Shown piece by piece: positions 1 through 12,764 of a DNA stretch of 64,000 bases (its first letter is position 1; each line of letters begins with the position of its first letter). The notes under the pieces are model-generated. The model saw nothing but the letters and a program-made list of their open reading frames with translations, ran no database searches and was not told where the DNA came from. Where the stretch lies: contig CM050655.1 in the NCBI GenBank assembly GCA_027574665.1, positions 13,387,170 through 13,451,169 on the forward strand, written 5' to 3'. Source of the stretch: Rhynochetos jubatus. Lineage: Eukaryota > Chordata > Aves > Eurypygiformes > Rhynochetidae. A program made the translations under genes and the position numbers.

Positions 1-839
1 GGTATAATTGAGGCCCATAGCTAACACCCTATCCACAGAACGCATCTACCTCCGCTGACAGCTACTGGGAATACTTCCAAGCCGCTGTCTTTGACAGTGT
101 TTGGGGACTCGCTATCTAGCTAATAAATAAAGGGAAGACAGAAGTTCCCTTCAAACGTGCTGGAGCACAATAGGAACTTTCAGCTAGGGCATCCTGGAAA
201 AGAAAAGACTGTCTTACTCACGGGCCCTGGCACTTAGAGTTGCCAAGAAAAAAAGGAAAGAATAAAAAAGAATTTTCACTGTATGGTCTTAGCTCGAGGG
301 ATAGTCACCCCGTGTTAAAACAACATCACTCTTTTTTGCAACTCTTGCGAGTTACCCATTGGAGCGACAGAATATGTTTAGTCCTTATCCATCATCTACA
401 AGCTCGGTAGGAGATCAGTGTATCAATTTCCGCCCGATAGGCGGACTTGGAAAAAACCCACAAACAAACTACAAAACCCACAGAATAAAGCAAACCCTAA
501 TTCAGCAGATCTGGAGTATAGTTCACTGAAAACATGTAGTATCAAGTGTAGCTTTTTGTATACTCAGCTTTAAAAACCCCCTTGCAAATTGCAACCCCTC
601 CTGTTCCTGCTTTAGCGTTCCTCCAATAAATTAGTTTCAGGATTAACAGACTGATAAACAATGACACAACTTTATTTTTCACAGTGCTCAACATCAAAAT
701 GTTCCAACTTGAAAATTTACAAAGCACCGCATTTGCTAAGCAAGAACCCGGCTGACAAAAAGCAGATGCAAACCGTAATTAAACAAGCCCAAATATCTCA
801 CAGAAAACGATTAAGTGCTGCCTTATCAGCCGCCTACTG
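1..839 (-). other. Probable first intron of the gene starting in the CpG island (inferred CSGALNACT2)
   Basis: This stretch lies downstream of a minus-strand splice donor at 1594-1599 and shows no convincing exon, repeat or RNA gene. The assignment to an intron is inference from that donor and from the conserved RET-CSGALNACT2 gene order of vertebrates. The short open frames here have no recognisable protein content. Confidence 0.4.
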
Positions 840-2060
840 GGGGGTGTGGGGTGGTTGCGGGGAGTGATTCGGGTTGGTAGCGGTTTGAGCAGGTACAAGC
901 GCAGCCAGCCCGTGCCCTGAGCAGGGAGATGACACTGCGACCGCTCCGGCTCTGCCCTATCCCCAGCTCCACCCTGCCGCAAGGCGATCGGGCAGAGCAG
1001 CGGCGATGCTCTCCGCAGACGGTCAACCCCGGCGCGTCCCCAGCGCTGTCCCCTGACTCGCACATCTCCGCAAACGCACCCCCCGGCACGCTTCAGGCTA
1101 CTTAACACAATGGAAACGCAACCGCGAGGAGGAAGAGAGATGGATTTTATTGCCGAGACAGCGCCGGGATTAGGTGTGTAAGAATGTGGCTGGCAGGCCC
1201 CCGCGGGAGGACGATGAGGCGCGGCCGAGGTGACCGCGATGCCACCTGCTCACCCCCCAGCGCCGCGCCCGCCCGGGGGACACCACCGGGGCGGACACCA
1301 CCGGCCGGCCCGCGGGCCCACCCCCTCCCCTCCGCCCGGCTGCGGGCGGTCAGCTCGGGCGGGACACGGCCCCGCCACACGGCCCCGCGCTGCCCCGGCC
1401 CTGCCCGACCCGCTCCCGGCCGGGACGCGGGGACGGACCCGCCGGGCGGGCTCCCGGGGCGCCGCTCGGCACTTCGCCCCGGGTGGCAGGGAGGCGGCCG
1501 CGGGCCAGCCCCCGAGCCCGGCGGGCAGGTGAGGGAACGAGGAGGCGGGCGGGGAGGGGAGCGGGAAGCGGCGGAGGGGCGCGGGGCGGCCGTACTCACC
1601 GCGGGGGCCCCGCCGCGGAGCCGCGGCCCCACTTCCGGTGCGCTAGGAAACGAGCGGGCGGGGCGCCTCCGCCGCGGCCCTTAAAGGGGACGGCACCGGC
1701 CGCCCCCGACCGCCTCCGGGGCGGGACCGCGCCTGGCCCCCCGCGCCCCCCTCCCGCCTAGGCCACACGAAACGTGCACCCGCCACCCGCATCGCCTTGG
1801 AGATGGGGGAGGAGGGCGCGCCCGAGCCCGGGCTCGCCGTGGCCTCCCTCCCTCCCTGGCGCTGTGCCCGCCGTCCCGCCGGCCGTCGTGCCGCCGCCCT
1901 GCGTCTTGTACAGCGCCCCCGGCCCGGGCCGGCGTTTCGTGCCCTGCCCCTGCCCGCCCCAGGGCACAGCCACGGCACTGGGTATGGCCGGGCGGCGGGC
2001 GCGGCCGTGCCCGCCGGGGGCAGCAGCGGCACGGCGCGATGGTGCCCACAGGTTGGTCCA
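840..2060. promoter_or_regulatory. CpG island promoter
   Basis: GC content and CpG density rise sharply between about 840 and 2060, in strong contrast to the AT-rich DNA on both sides. The core around 1300-1780 is nearly all G and C. It holds a GC box on the plus strand near 1655-1664 and an ETS/GABP-type site at 1630-1639 (minus-strand ACCGGAAGTG). Such an island with ETS and Sp1-type sites is typical of a housekeeping promoter without a TATA box. Exon-like borders on both strands (minus donor at 1599, plus donor at 1529) suggest transcription may go both ways. The long open frames in this island come from its GC richness and are not genes. Confidence 0.85.
1601..1690 (-). other. CSGALNACT2: Probable non-coding first exon of the gene downstream of RET (CSGALNACT2 inferred)
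   Basis: Reading the minus strand, a good donor (GCG, then GTGAGT at 1594-1599) ends an exon at about 1600. The upstream border is a guess placed near the ETS site and the GC box. In human and other vertebrates the gene following RET on the same strand is CSGALNACT2, a Golgi chondroitin sulfate N-acetylgalactosaminyltransferase with a non-coding first exon. Here RET is on the minus strand, so a minus-strand promoter to its left fits. No coding sequence of that gene lies in the window, so the identity rests only on gene order and the donor. It could belong to another gene. Confidence 0.45.
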
Positions 2061-5000
2061 ACCGAGCGACTGTGGCGCAGCCTTTGTGCTGGAGATGAAG
2101 GGTCTGCAACAAGCAGAATCTAACGACGCTTATTTTCTCCTTACCCAAATATTTATCTACAGCTCTGTATTTCCAGATAAATATTTCATTACAGTATTTA
2201 TTTTGTTTTTTTCTGCAGGGCCTAACCTGAAAGGAAGCCAGGCTTAGGACCCAGTGCACTTCTCAGCTGCCTGCATGAAGGGTGGTAACAGCTTAAAAGG
2301 GTAAGGCCGAGACAGCTCAGGAAGTGGGTGAGGTAGCGATGTTCTTCCGTAGCTGTACATCAAATGTTTTTGGCCCCATTCATCAAAACCAGAATCGTAC
2401 CCACTTAAAAGCACGTAAAGGCTTATGCTGCCAAGGCCTGCGTTTGGTATCGCTCGGCTGCATTGCCTGTGACTGTTCACCTACCTGAGAGGTAGGCATC
2501 AGCGAGTGTCCAGAGCGAGATCCCGGCGGACCCAGCAGCAGCAGAGGCTGCCTCCTCCGTCACGGTACTGCTCTGCGGAGGTCTGTGCCCCATTCAGCGC
2601 AGACCAGCCCTTTGTCTTCACACAGATGGAAACACATCCGTTCATCAATAGCTGTACCGCACAGCCTGGGAGGGGGCCGAGTGGCCAAGGACCTGGTCTG
2701 TTCAGTCTAGAGTTCAAGATGTCAGACAACAAAGGTCTTTCCAGGGAATACCTTAAATAAACAGTGGCTTGAACAGACAGGGGTTTTCCATATCTACTGG
2801 GAACCCTCTTACTACTCTTTGCCGTCAGGCTGCACTTTGCTCCTCTCATCCATTAACAGGGAAAGCACACTTGGCTGGTACAACCAGCCATCCACACAGG
2901 CACTTCCCTATCCTTGGAAGCTTGTCGTGAAGCAGGATCGTCAAAAGATAGATATCCATCAAAAATATATTTGAAGAGGCTCATGGAGAAGGGAGTTATC
3001 AGAAGGTTTTAGATTTTCATGTATGTGCTCCTGAAACAACATAAATGTGGGTTCGCTGTTTTTTTTAAACAGTATGTAAATGTACTACTATTTTGAACCT
3101 GACCTCAGGCAAAGTTTCAGTGTTGTGTGTCACATGGGACTGTTGGGTACCCCTCAGCTCCTGCTTGTCTTCTGTGTTGTGATAAATGGGTAGGAGTTTC
3201 CTAGACACCCGTGTTATTTTACTGATACTGTAGACTGCGGTGTTCTGTAGACAGAATATTAAAGAGGTACAAGAAGATAACAGAAGGGAAATAACTGATT
3301 TCATTAATGCTACAATGTAGATCTCAAACACGGACAACCCTGGGTCACCCCACTGGTAGGTCTGCAGAGAGTAACCAGACTGAATGCTGTCCTTCTCAGG
3401 TACCGCAGAAGGTAGTTGCCTCTACGTGGGGAGATCCCTACAGTGCCTTACAGGAGGCTGTACACAGAATGCCTTTTCTTCATCTATAAGTGCCAGTTTT
3501 CTCTATTTACCAGAGTCCCTTCACTTCCAGAAAGACTATTTTATTTTTTTTGAGCTTGAGAGAAGGAAAGAAGAACAGGTTTCATAAACTCTAGTAAATA
3601 ACAACTTGGGTATGCACAGTCATCTCTGCATAAAAAGTACCACAACAGGAAAAACAATGGGTTTTTTCAGTGATGTTGTATATACCTTCCTGGCTCTTCT
3701 ATCACAATGAGCTGCTTCAAGATTAGAGATTCCTTCATAACTCAGACCTAAATATAGGTCTGACATGCTGAAAGATGTTGTAGTTCCTATTTAGTGTTAG
3801 TCTTGGAGGCCTACAGTGGAATTCCCAGTTTGTTTGTTAATAAAGCAAGCAATAAAACATTTAGCAAATGACTGTAAGACACAATTCATTTCTTGCTGGG
3901 GTTCTCCTTAGAGAGGCTTTTGCAGACCTCCTAGCATCTGAAGGCAATAGGTGTGTATACATAGAGGTGACACAGCTTTAAATTTTATTAAAATATTATG
4001 ATAGGATGATTATTTTAGAGAGACAGAGACAGACTTAAAAAATGTTTTGCTAAACTGTGACAGTGTTCTTAAATTGGTACAGTTAGTGGAAAGGAAGTGG
4101 CTGGCAATAGCTGATTCAAAAAAAGTTTTCCAGAACAGCATTAGCTCCAGCCCCTTGTGGTTTTTTTCTTTTTTTACTTGCCTTTTTTTTTTTTTTAAGC
4201 TTATGTGTGGGCTGGAGGGGAAGAAACAATAGAAAAAAGAGAGAGGAGCTGATCTGAGAACATGATACCAAAGTGAAGGAGTAATGTAAATGAGACCAAA
4301 AGAGAAAAGGGGAAAAAAAAAGAGCAAACCTTCCACAGTGGATATTTTTGTTCTCTTATCCTCTGGAGCTGAAAAGAAATGTGTATGTGGAATAAGAAAA
4401 ATGGTCTGTTATTTTGCCTGAAAATTCAGAGCTTTAATTGCCAAACAATAGTCATTAGTTTGCCTTGACACAGGGCTTTTTGTCAAATACCACAGCTCAG
4501 CCTTACTGATGGCACAATTCCAACACAAGCCCACGTGAAGCCCCTTGCTTTATCCGTGTTTTAATTGTTGCAAATTATTTGTAACACATTGAACAATGCA
4601 ACCAAAAGTATAAAGAATTTTTAACAGCCTGAAATAAACCATTCTACGTTATTTTAATCAACTTCATTTATATTTTCTTCCCTTAAAATCCTCATTTTGA
4701 GTTTTTATTCTGAGTTATATTCCATAACCCTTTGTCACTGGTCCTATCCAAACACATCTTGTTGCTATGGGCTATGAAATAAGGGGTCATAGGAGAGGTG
4801 GTGTGCTGCAGTAGAATTAACTCTCGTGTCTGGCTTGGGGATACTAACCTCAACTTCAGGCTCTGCTGATGCTGCTTTAGTGTGAGCATCAGCCAGGTCA
4901 CCGAAAGCCTAACCTAGAGCTCGCTCTGTGTGCACCTCCCAAAGTAGAAAGGGCACCGTTACCGTTTATTGCTATCATGGGGCACCTACGATGAGCATTG

Positions 5001-8000
5001 AAGGTGCTGGGAGGCCTGGATATGTCACTTCACTGCTTTTTAGAGGCTGAAATCATCTCTTATGATAGGGTTTAGAAGAAACAGTGTACATGTAATCTCA
5101 CTTTGTAGCAATGCACGGGAGCGGTAACCATGCGGTAATCTTCCTGTATTCATTGTTACTGTTCCCTTCATTTTGCATTGTGGCAACATTTTGATTTTGG
5201 CAATGCTTAGACTTCTGGCCTCTATGACTTTGAATGTTGAAGGGCTGCGTTTATTTATGTAGTGGTTTGATATCAAATAAGTACTAATTCCTTGGTATTA
5301 TAATATACTAGATTTTGGACCCAGAAGCATATAATTTCTATAATATTTGGGAAATGAACTGCTATGGATGTTTATTTCCTGCTGTTTCAGGATTACAGTT
5401 GCTAAATTACTTCCTTTCAGAAATTCTCGTTAGGAAACAGTCTACAGGCTGTATCAACTGACTTAAAATTCACAGTCCTTTCATACATAAGAGCAGACTG
5501 AGTAATTTTTATAGTCAATTCATGAGAACAGATGATGTTTCTTATGGGAAAAGGTAATCACAATACAATCACAGCTATAAGCTAATGTAAACAAGATTTA
5601 ATGACTTTACTATCAGAAAAAGCTTTCTTATGGTGACAGAAATGCTTATTATAATCCACTTGGGTTTTTTTCTTTGAATAGTGGTAGTTTAGTTTATCAA
5701 TGGTATTGGCATCGGGAAAAGCTTATGGAAGGCTGTATCAGAATTGTTTGGACACCATCTCTTAAAATAAATTTGCCTTTCTGGAAACAATACATAGTCT
5801 CCGTTAGCAACAAGTGTTTGCTGAGCTCTTTGACGGTAGCAAATGGATCCCAGAAACATTACTGTGCAACAAATATGGGTGTCGCTCTGGTCTGTGCCGC
5901 AGAGGAACGGGAAGGCAGAAGGGGAATTGCAGGGCGCTGTGTAAAGTGCCCGGGCTCTGCTCCCTGCTCCAGCTGGGAGCAGCAGGCAATATTCTGCAAG
6001 AGTAGCTGATCATTTTTCCTGGCCACATGGCCTTATTTTTTCTGGCAGGCACAATGGGTCGTATGCCCAGGGCTCCAATGCTCACTTGCAACTGCACCAG
6101 GGTATCGCACCAGACTAACCAGTAACAACACCCATGGAAAGTAATCCACCTATGTAGTGCTGGAATTCTGTACTGGTTTATTTCTGACTATTCCAAGACC
6201 CTTTATAGGTTCTGTCTAATGACACTAAGAAGTGCTTCAGGCATTTTTCTATGAGAAGATAATTTTGTCACAAATATATTGACTATAAAGCAGCTCTGAA
6301 ACAAAGTCCAAGCAGTTGTGTTCCGTACCTAGAATGGAAAACCAATTACGAACACTTAGACTAGAGGACTCAGTATTATGCAAAACATACCAAAAATGAC
6401 ACGTTCCTTTTTTTCTTCCCTTGTCCAGTATTGGAGAACAGTAACCTGTTAACGCTATAAAGTAATATTTTTAAAATCAATCCTATTACTTTTAAAACTT
6501 TAGATTTCACTAAGATGCAGGAAGAGATGTAAGTTATATCATTCTTGAGGTGAGATTTAAGCCAGACAACCTTTCATGAGCACTCCTTGTCTGAGAAGAT
6601 AACAGTATAAATTATCAAGGTCCTTTGGTTGGTTATCTGTTTGGGTTCCTTCTTGTACTTAAAAATCTCATGCACCAATGCTCAGATATTCAGATAAATG
6701 TCTGCACGAAATACAGTATCTTTAAGAGGAAAATATTTGGGCTTCCTTAATCTGAGGTGCTTCATGTTTTATACAAAATACTCAGTGTATCAGTGTTTAA
6801 TACTGCATAATCTGTTGTACCCACAGGACCTGTCCAGGAGTCAAAAAACCCACCACCAACTTCCACACAAGTTGAAGACAAAGCTGTAGGGAGGTACAGT
6901 ACAGAGATAATCATCCATGCTGACAGATTAGCAAACAGTTAGTACAAAGCTGGAGTTAATTTCTTTGTGCAATAGACAGGACCAAAGAAACTTCTCATTT
7001 ATTGTCTGTACTGTTAGCTGCAGGCTTGTCTGTAACTGCCCAAAAAAAGTCTCACTCCCTTTGAGTCCAAACTCCAGTTAGTTCATAGAGTAAGTTACAT
7101 GTGTTTCTCTCGTTTCTGGTTGCACTTACTGTTGCATATACATCATCAAAGTGTTTTCAAGTGCAACGTTTTCCCTATTTGTGAACTATTCCTTCCATAA
7201 AATGACACGGAATAATAAATTCACATTATGACTTTGATTTTGTTAGTAGTACTTTACTATCGGGGCCTGAAAAATCCTTGAGCATTGAAATGGTGTAAGA
7301 CAGGGCTGAAGGAAGATAGGACGTACACTGTGTCCTCGCCAAGAGGGACCCCTCCTGGATGCCGCAGAGTATCAACACAACCAGAAAAAAAATACCATAC
7401 CTCAACTGAGCAGTCGAAAACATTGTGGTTTTAGATTTTTCAGGGAAATCGGCATCTGTTCCTGTGGTGCATAAAAACAGTGGCTGATTTTGAGAAACGT
7501 GTTAAAGCACACTGTTGAGACTTCGCTATTATCATTATAAAACCAATCAGTAAAGGTGAACTGATTCGCAAAGCCAGGGATCACATGTAGCCGCATTACC
7601 TTCACAAGCTCTCCTTTAATTTTTGACTTGTAACAACTGTTTTCAGCAAAAGCTTTGCAAGTAAGAATCTTGCAATGGCTCACATCTGTCGGTAAAATGG
7701 AGCTCCAGATCAAATTAATTCAAAGCAAGATTTCACATTAGAAATGCAGTCACAGGATAGCTGAACAGCAAGACGCTTTGACATTCACTTGAGTTTGTTC
7801 CCGCTTCTCCTCAAGAGCAAGGAAAATTTGTTCCTGCTGCTTCTTTCCTGCTGCTATTTTTAGAACTAGAATGAGAAAGACCTGATCTGGCAGCCTGTGC
7901 CCCATTTAAACTAAGGAGTATCAGGTTCAGAAGTATTTACTGAAAGGAAGTGAAGAGTTATCAATGACATTTTTTTATTCTATTTTTTCCTCTTTAATTT

Positions 8001-10963
8001 ACACTCTAAGAATGTCAGTTGCCAGTTCTTTCACTGTACTAGACAAGCAACGATTTGTACTTTTTTAAGAAATAAATCATATCTATGATGGGGTAAGAAC
8101 GGAGATACAAACGTTTTAAAATTGACTGTTTCTGCCACGCAGGCATCTCAGAAACTCTGTGCAGGCTGTGTTAAAGTTACTGAGGCGTACTGAGAACATG
8201 AGGATGTGCATTGCAAATGCAGACTGGTTTATAAAATCTGGCCATGTATAACCAAAATAGCTTAACCTATGAAAGCTAACAGGCTGCTGATTATCTGTGT
8301 ATGTGTCTGGGGGGCAAATGTCTACAGTTCTGATCTCAGTCACAAGCCTGCTGCTTGATAGCTGCCCCTGGCAGAGGTTGGCTGGAAGGTTCGGTATAAC
8401 CCGGGCCAAACACAAGCAGCGCGTCCCGAATACTCCCACTCATAACGAGACGTGAGACACAACTGGCGATGAGGATGGTGCTTACCTGTGCTTCTGCACA
8501 CGGGCTGTCTACATGGGGAAAAACCCAGTGGGGCTGGAGTTCTGGAAAGGTGAGGTGGTGCCAAATGGAAGGATCCTTGGCCATCCCCTGCCTGGATGGG
8601 TAACAGCCAGCAGTGGCCCTGCATGAACCGCATAGCTTTCTGCCCCAGCTTCCCCAGCCAGCAGCAACCTCCCTGCTGCTGAGGGAGGCCATGGCGCAGC
8701 AATCCTGACCCTGGGGACAGGGAGCCACCAAGGGATGACGTGGAACAAGCAAGTGGGCTAAAAGCTCCAATATCAGTTTTTAAGTCAGCTCCCCTATCCA
8801 GACTGCCTAGGGACTTTTGTTCACCCGTGACACACGAGGAACTGCTGCTTAATTGCTGAGGGGGATGTGGTGGTTTTGTGTGCTACTGTAATGTGAATTA
8901 TAGCGTCAATATGCAGGGTAAGGTACTGTCCCTTCTCCCTCTGCTCCCCTGAGCCGTGTTCAAATCTTGCATGACAAGGCCTTTAGATACGTTTGATGCC
9001 TGTCATAGCAATAAAGGTAATACGTGCTATTCGTATTACTGTGCCTCAATGTCTAATACCATGACTGGTGTTCTGTTACCTGTCGCCTAATAAATGCATC
9101 CTTATCATCTGAAATGGTAACTGTTGTAAGTTACCTCTAGTTTAAGGCCCAGCATCTCAAAAGATTCGTTTCACATTTTGTAACATCAGTAAACCATAAT
9201 GGAGACTCAGTTACGCAAGTCGAAATGATTCAATAAACGTTGCTGTTGGGTTAAAAAGTTGTCTCTGATGACAACTTGTTGCAATCTAATGTGATTGCTT
9301 ACTTTATCTTTGTGCATGTAAAAATGGTGATAAATGTCTCTCAGTATAAATTATTCTCAATAGTGCTTTTACAACAACCCATCATCTGTTTCTGCCCAGT
9401 ATTTAACAAATTGTCACAGTTCATTTTAACAAATGATCCTGGAAGAGCAATGCTGGGTGAGACTTCCAGCTGTCATGTTTTAAAATAAAAATCCTTACGA
9501 TCAGCATAAACTTAATGCCTTTCTATTTGCTATGTCTGGACCAGGCCACTGTTCAGAAAGCCTCTCTGCACAGGAAAAGCAGTTTGTATGAATGACTTCC
9601 TGACTCAAGGCTGAAACCTCTCACAATTATTTGTACCCTGTAGCAGAAACAATCATTCGTGTCTTCTGCTCTCAAATCAATCACTGACAGTACTGACCAG
9701 AAAAAACTGTCTTGGAGAAGACTGAACTCTGCTTGCTTCTTGCCAGCTGATTCTTGAAGCTGCATACACATTTAAAAAAATATAATATAAATCTGGTATT
9801 TGTCTCCTGGATACTTCCACAGGTTTTTCCCCACATCTCAGTCTTCACAATGGTCTTCCAAACTTTTCAATCTTCCTAAGAAGATGAACCCTTTACCAGC
9901 TTGCTGAAGGAATGAGAGCAGCCCTCCCGAGCAGCTTCCTCATCTGCCATTATCAGCCACCACTCGAAGTTCCACACTTTAGACATTTTCCTTCTCAATG
10001 AATGTAAAGTTGCAATGAAGTTACTCAAATTCTCTCCCTTTTTTTGTGAAATATGCTTGAATAAATGAATACTATTCTTGTTACTGGTAGGAATTTGGTA
10101 AACAAGTAGGATCAGTATATCCTATTGTTTTATTGATTTGCATTGGGCTATAGCTTACTTCTTCACAAAATCTGAAAAAGGAAATGGAATTGTTATTTCT
10201 TCCCTAAAATAACCTTAAAATTTACCTAAATATAGGCAAGCAAGACTCTTAGCAAACCAAATGCTTATAATACAGGCTTATTTGATTTAGTTTTATTAAG
10301 AAATTAAAATACTTCCATCCTTAAGCATAGTAAAATTCAGACAGGAAATTGCATTGGCAGGGAGCTATGAAAATAGCACATGTTACAAATGAAAAGTCAG
10401 TGCTCACATCAAACTCTTTCAACCGTGATCATGTCAGGAGGGAGAGCCCTGAACAACCAAAAAACTATAGAAGGGGTTTTACAAGTACTTATATGACCTG
10501 CAGAATGCAGAAAAATCTGACTGGAAACTGCAATGTTTGATTGATATCCAGATCCAGGCTGAGTTTCTACAGGAATTCAAATCTGTGGCTGTATCACGGG
10601 CTAAAAAAAATTCAAGTTTGGCAGTCCAAAGTTTCTTGAGTTGTTCTAAATGAGACATTTCCCCACAAAAGGCAAAAACTTAGGGAACTATGCGCTCCAA
10701 CCCAGCTTTTGTTTTGCCTGCATCTGACACAGACCAGAGATGCCCCTAAAGATGCAGAAGTTCACTTGGCATTTCTAAACCTTCCTTTTGCTGCTGGGAA
10801 TTATTTGAAATTAAAAATCCTAATGTTTTTGGCTAATAATAATAGCACGTTTAGAGAATCGTGTGAACAGATTGGTTAACGGTGAGAACCCAGTTTTAGA
10901 AGCGCCATGGGGTTTTAACAGCTACAGCTTTCTGTGGGAGACGTGTTAGCTACAACCCCGTGG
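2061..10963. other. Intergenic DNA between the CpG island and RET
   Basis: No exon with matched splice sites and recognisable protein content was found on either strand. The open frames are short and have no domain signatures. Slightly GC-richer patches occur near 2480-2700 and 8480-8760, without coding support. Homopolymer T or A tracts occur near 4160-4200 and 4310-4320. Regulatory elements for RET or its neighbour could be present but cannot be recognised without alignment. Confidence 0.6.
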
Positions 10964-11009
10964 GATGATCCTAAAGGTCTTTTCCAACCTGAATGATTCT
11001 ATAATTCTG
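10964..11009 (+). mobile_element. CR1 LINE 3' end fragment
   Basis: The segment reads as the conserved tail of an avian CR1 element: the gatgatcctaaaggtct-type block, then a 'ttccaacct' block, ending in degenerate ATTCTAT-type short repeats. CR1 copies usually end in this way and lack poly(A). Only about 50 bases are recognisable and the 5' border is blurred by divergence. Confidence 0.75.
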
Positions 11010-12758
11010 CGTAAGGATTATTCTCTTTTCATAACAGCCTCAGAGCTCTGGGCATACACAATCACAAACCACGCTGGTTGTTAGGTACCAACCCTCTCAA
11101 CATCTGAGGGTACTCGTACATTAACTCAGTTCACGTCAAGACGATACTTTTTAAAGTGATCCTCTGTTCTTTAACTTCAGATTGCTTTTGCTACACTGCA
11201 GGGTCTATGAACGTGAGTGTGAGGCTAGACCTGCGCTTCCCGGCGAGTCTCCCTGTGAGCCCTCACATGAAACCTTCTGCGTGGCCAGTGCCTAGGAGAC
11301 AGGACATTTGTTTTCCGCTGATTCTGTCCGCTCAGTAGCTTGTCCGCTCACAAACTTCGAGAGTGAGAAGGTAGGGAACCCCTGTAGAATACAAACCGAA
11401 GGGGTCCCCCATCTCCTCACCATCTCAAATCCTTCTGTTCCTGCAGACCTAGAAGTCTCCTGTGGGCAAGTCCATGTTCCTACCCAGATTAGATCAAATG
11501 GGGAGCAAGGAAATAGTGGGGTGATAGCAGAGAAGAGACCACACATCTGCTCTTTGCAGTCATCTGTTGACTCCTTGTCCAACAGATGCAGTGCTACACT
11601 GGTATGTAGTAACTCCACAACTACTTTTGGCACCCCTGTTGTGCAAGATTAAGATCATCTGTCCCTGCAGTATTCAGTAATAAAACATTTTGCAAACCTA
11701 ATTCTACAACTAAGACCCTAGATGTGTTGGCTTACATTCTCTTGTGTCCTCCACTTAGAGGAGATTATGAAATCCATAAAACCCGACTGCTGCTACAATA
11801 GACATGCTTTCCAGCAAGGGACCTCTAGTCCTCTTTTGGAACATGCCAACACATTTCTGCAGTTAAGAAATAATCATATCATCTGTTTCTGTTCATAACA
11901 ATCCCTTGCACAGAGGGTGAGAATATGAAGCTGATACATCAGCTTCCCCCCACAACCTCCACGTCTCTATGCTTTATTTGTATGCCATCTTGTAAATACA
12001 ACAGGGAATGTACATACTTTCATACATCTTGAGAGAATCACAGGGCTCCTTTTCAGAAAGGTCACTTAGGCTGGAAAAGTCAAACCATTCATCTCACTAT
12101 GGACAATCTGCACCTTGTTTATTGGGCATGTTGCCTGGTGTTACCTTGGACTTGGTGCTGCTGAACAGTGTCTCTAGTATTTCGTTATAAATTTATCGTT
12201 GTAGCTGCAGTAACACGGGGCTGTTGGGGGGCTGAGTTTTGAAACAAAGCATTTCAAAATCCTAAGTAATTTTATTTGAATTTTCAAAAGTAACAGAAAC
12301 ATCATTTTTAGATATACTTTGAGGCTTGTATTATTCATATATGATTGATTATAAAACATCAAGGAATATAGACTTGCTTTTACTGTGTGTTTGGGCAATT
12401 AGGTGCAGTTGAATGTACCATATTCATGCACAGTTAGCATGACAAATTGTAGCTAAAACCACGACCGAAATATTAAGAACCTCATATTCACAGGACAAGA
12501 TTTTTTTAAAATTTCTATTATGTGAAATAGGTTGATGTCTACAGATTAAAATCTGCAACCTCACAGTAGATTTTCTGAGTACACCTCTGGAAAAGCTTGT
12601 AGAAATGAATAGCACAGTAAACTTCCTTGTGCGGCTGTAATAACTGGAAGGACACGAGATTCACCCTCTCCCCCATCTGTCACAACTCAAAGCACACATC
12701 AGGTGAACCATCTCATCTCTGCAGATATTTAGAAAAAGCTGGCAGAAATTTTTAGAAA
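11010..12758. other. Intergenic DNA downstream of RET
   Basis: This stretch holds no recognisable gene. Overlapping open frames on opposite strands at 11292-11652 are shadows of each other and match no family I know. A TTTATT at 11972 would be a distal AATAAA on the minus strand, further than I expect for the RET 3' UTR. Confidence 0.5.
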
Positions 12759-12764
12759 TTTATT
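12759..12764 (-). terminator. RET: Candidate distal poly(A) signal of RET51
   Basis: The plus-strand TTTATT here is AATAAA on the RET strand. It is the first canonical AATAAA downstream of the RET51 stop codon and would give a 3' UTR of about 2.6 kb. An ATTAAA variant at 13974-13979 would give about 1.35 kb. Which is used cannot be told from sequence alone. Confidence 0.35.

Noticed and set aside
1147..2259. Several long overlapping open frames on both strands in the GC-rich left end (100-192 codons)
   Set aside because: They are rich in Pro, Arg, Gly and Ala and exist in several frames at once, as expected from GC-rich DNA with few stop codons. No domain, conserved motif or proper splice context is seen.
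8336..8770. 144-codon minus-strand frame in the intergenic region
   Set aside because: Three frames on the same strand overlap, which points to a locally stop-poor GC-rich patch. No homology or signal could be recognised.
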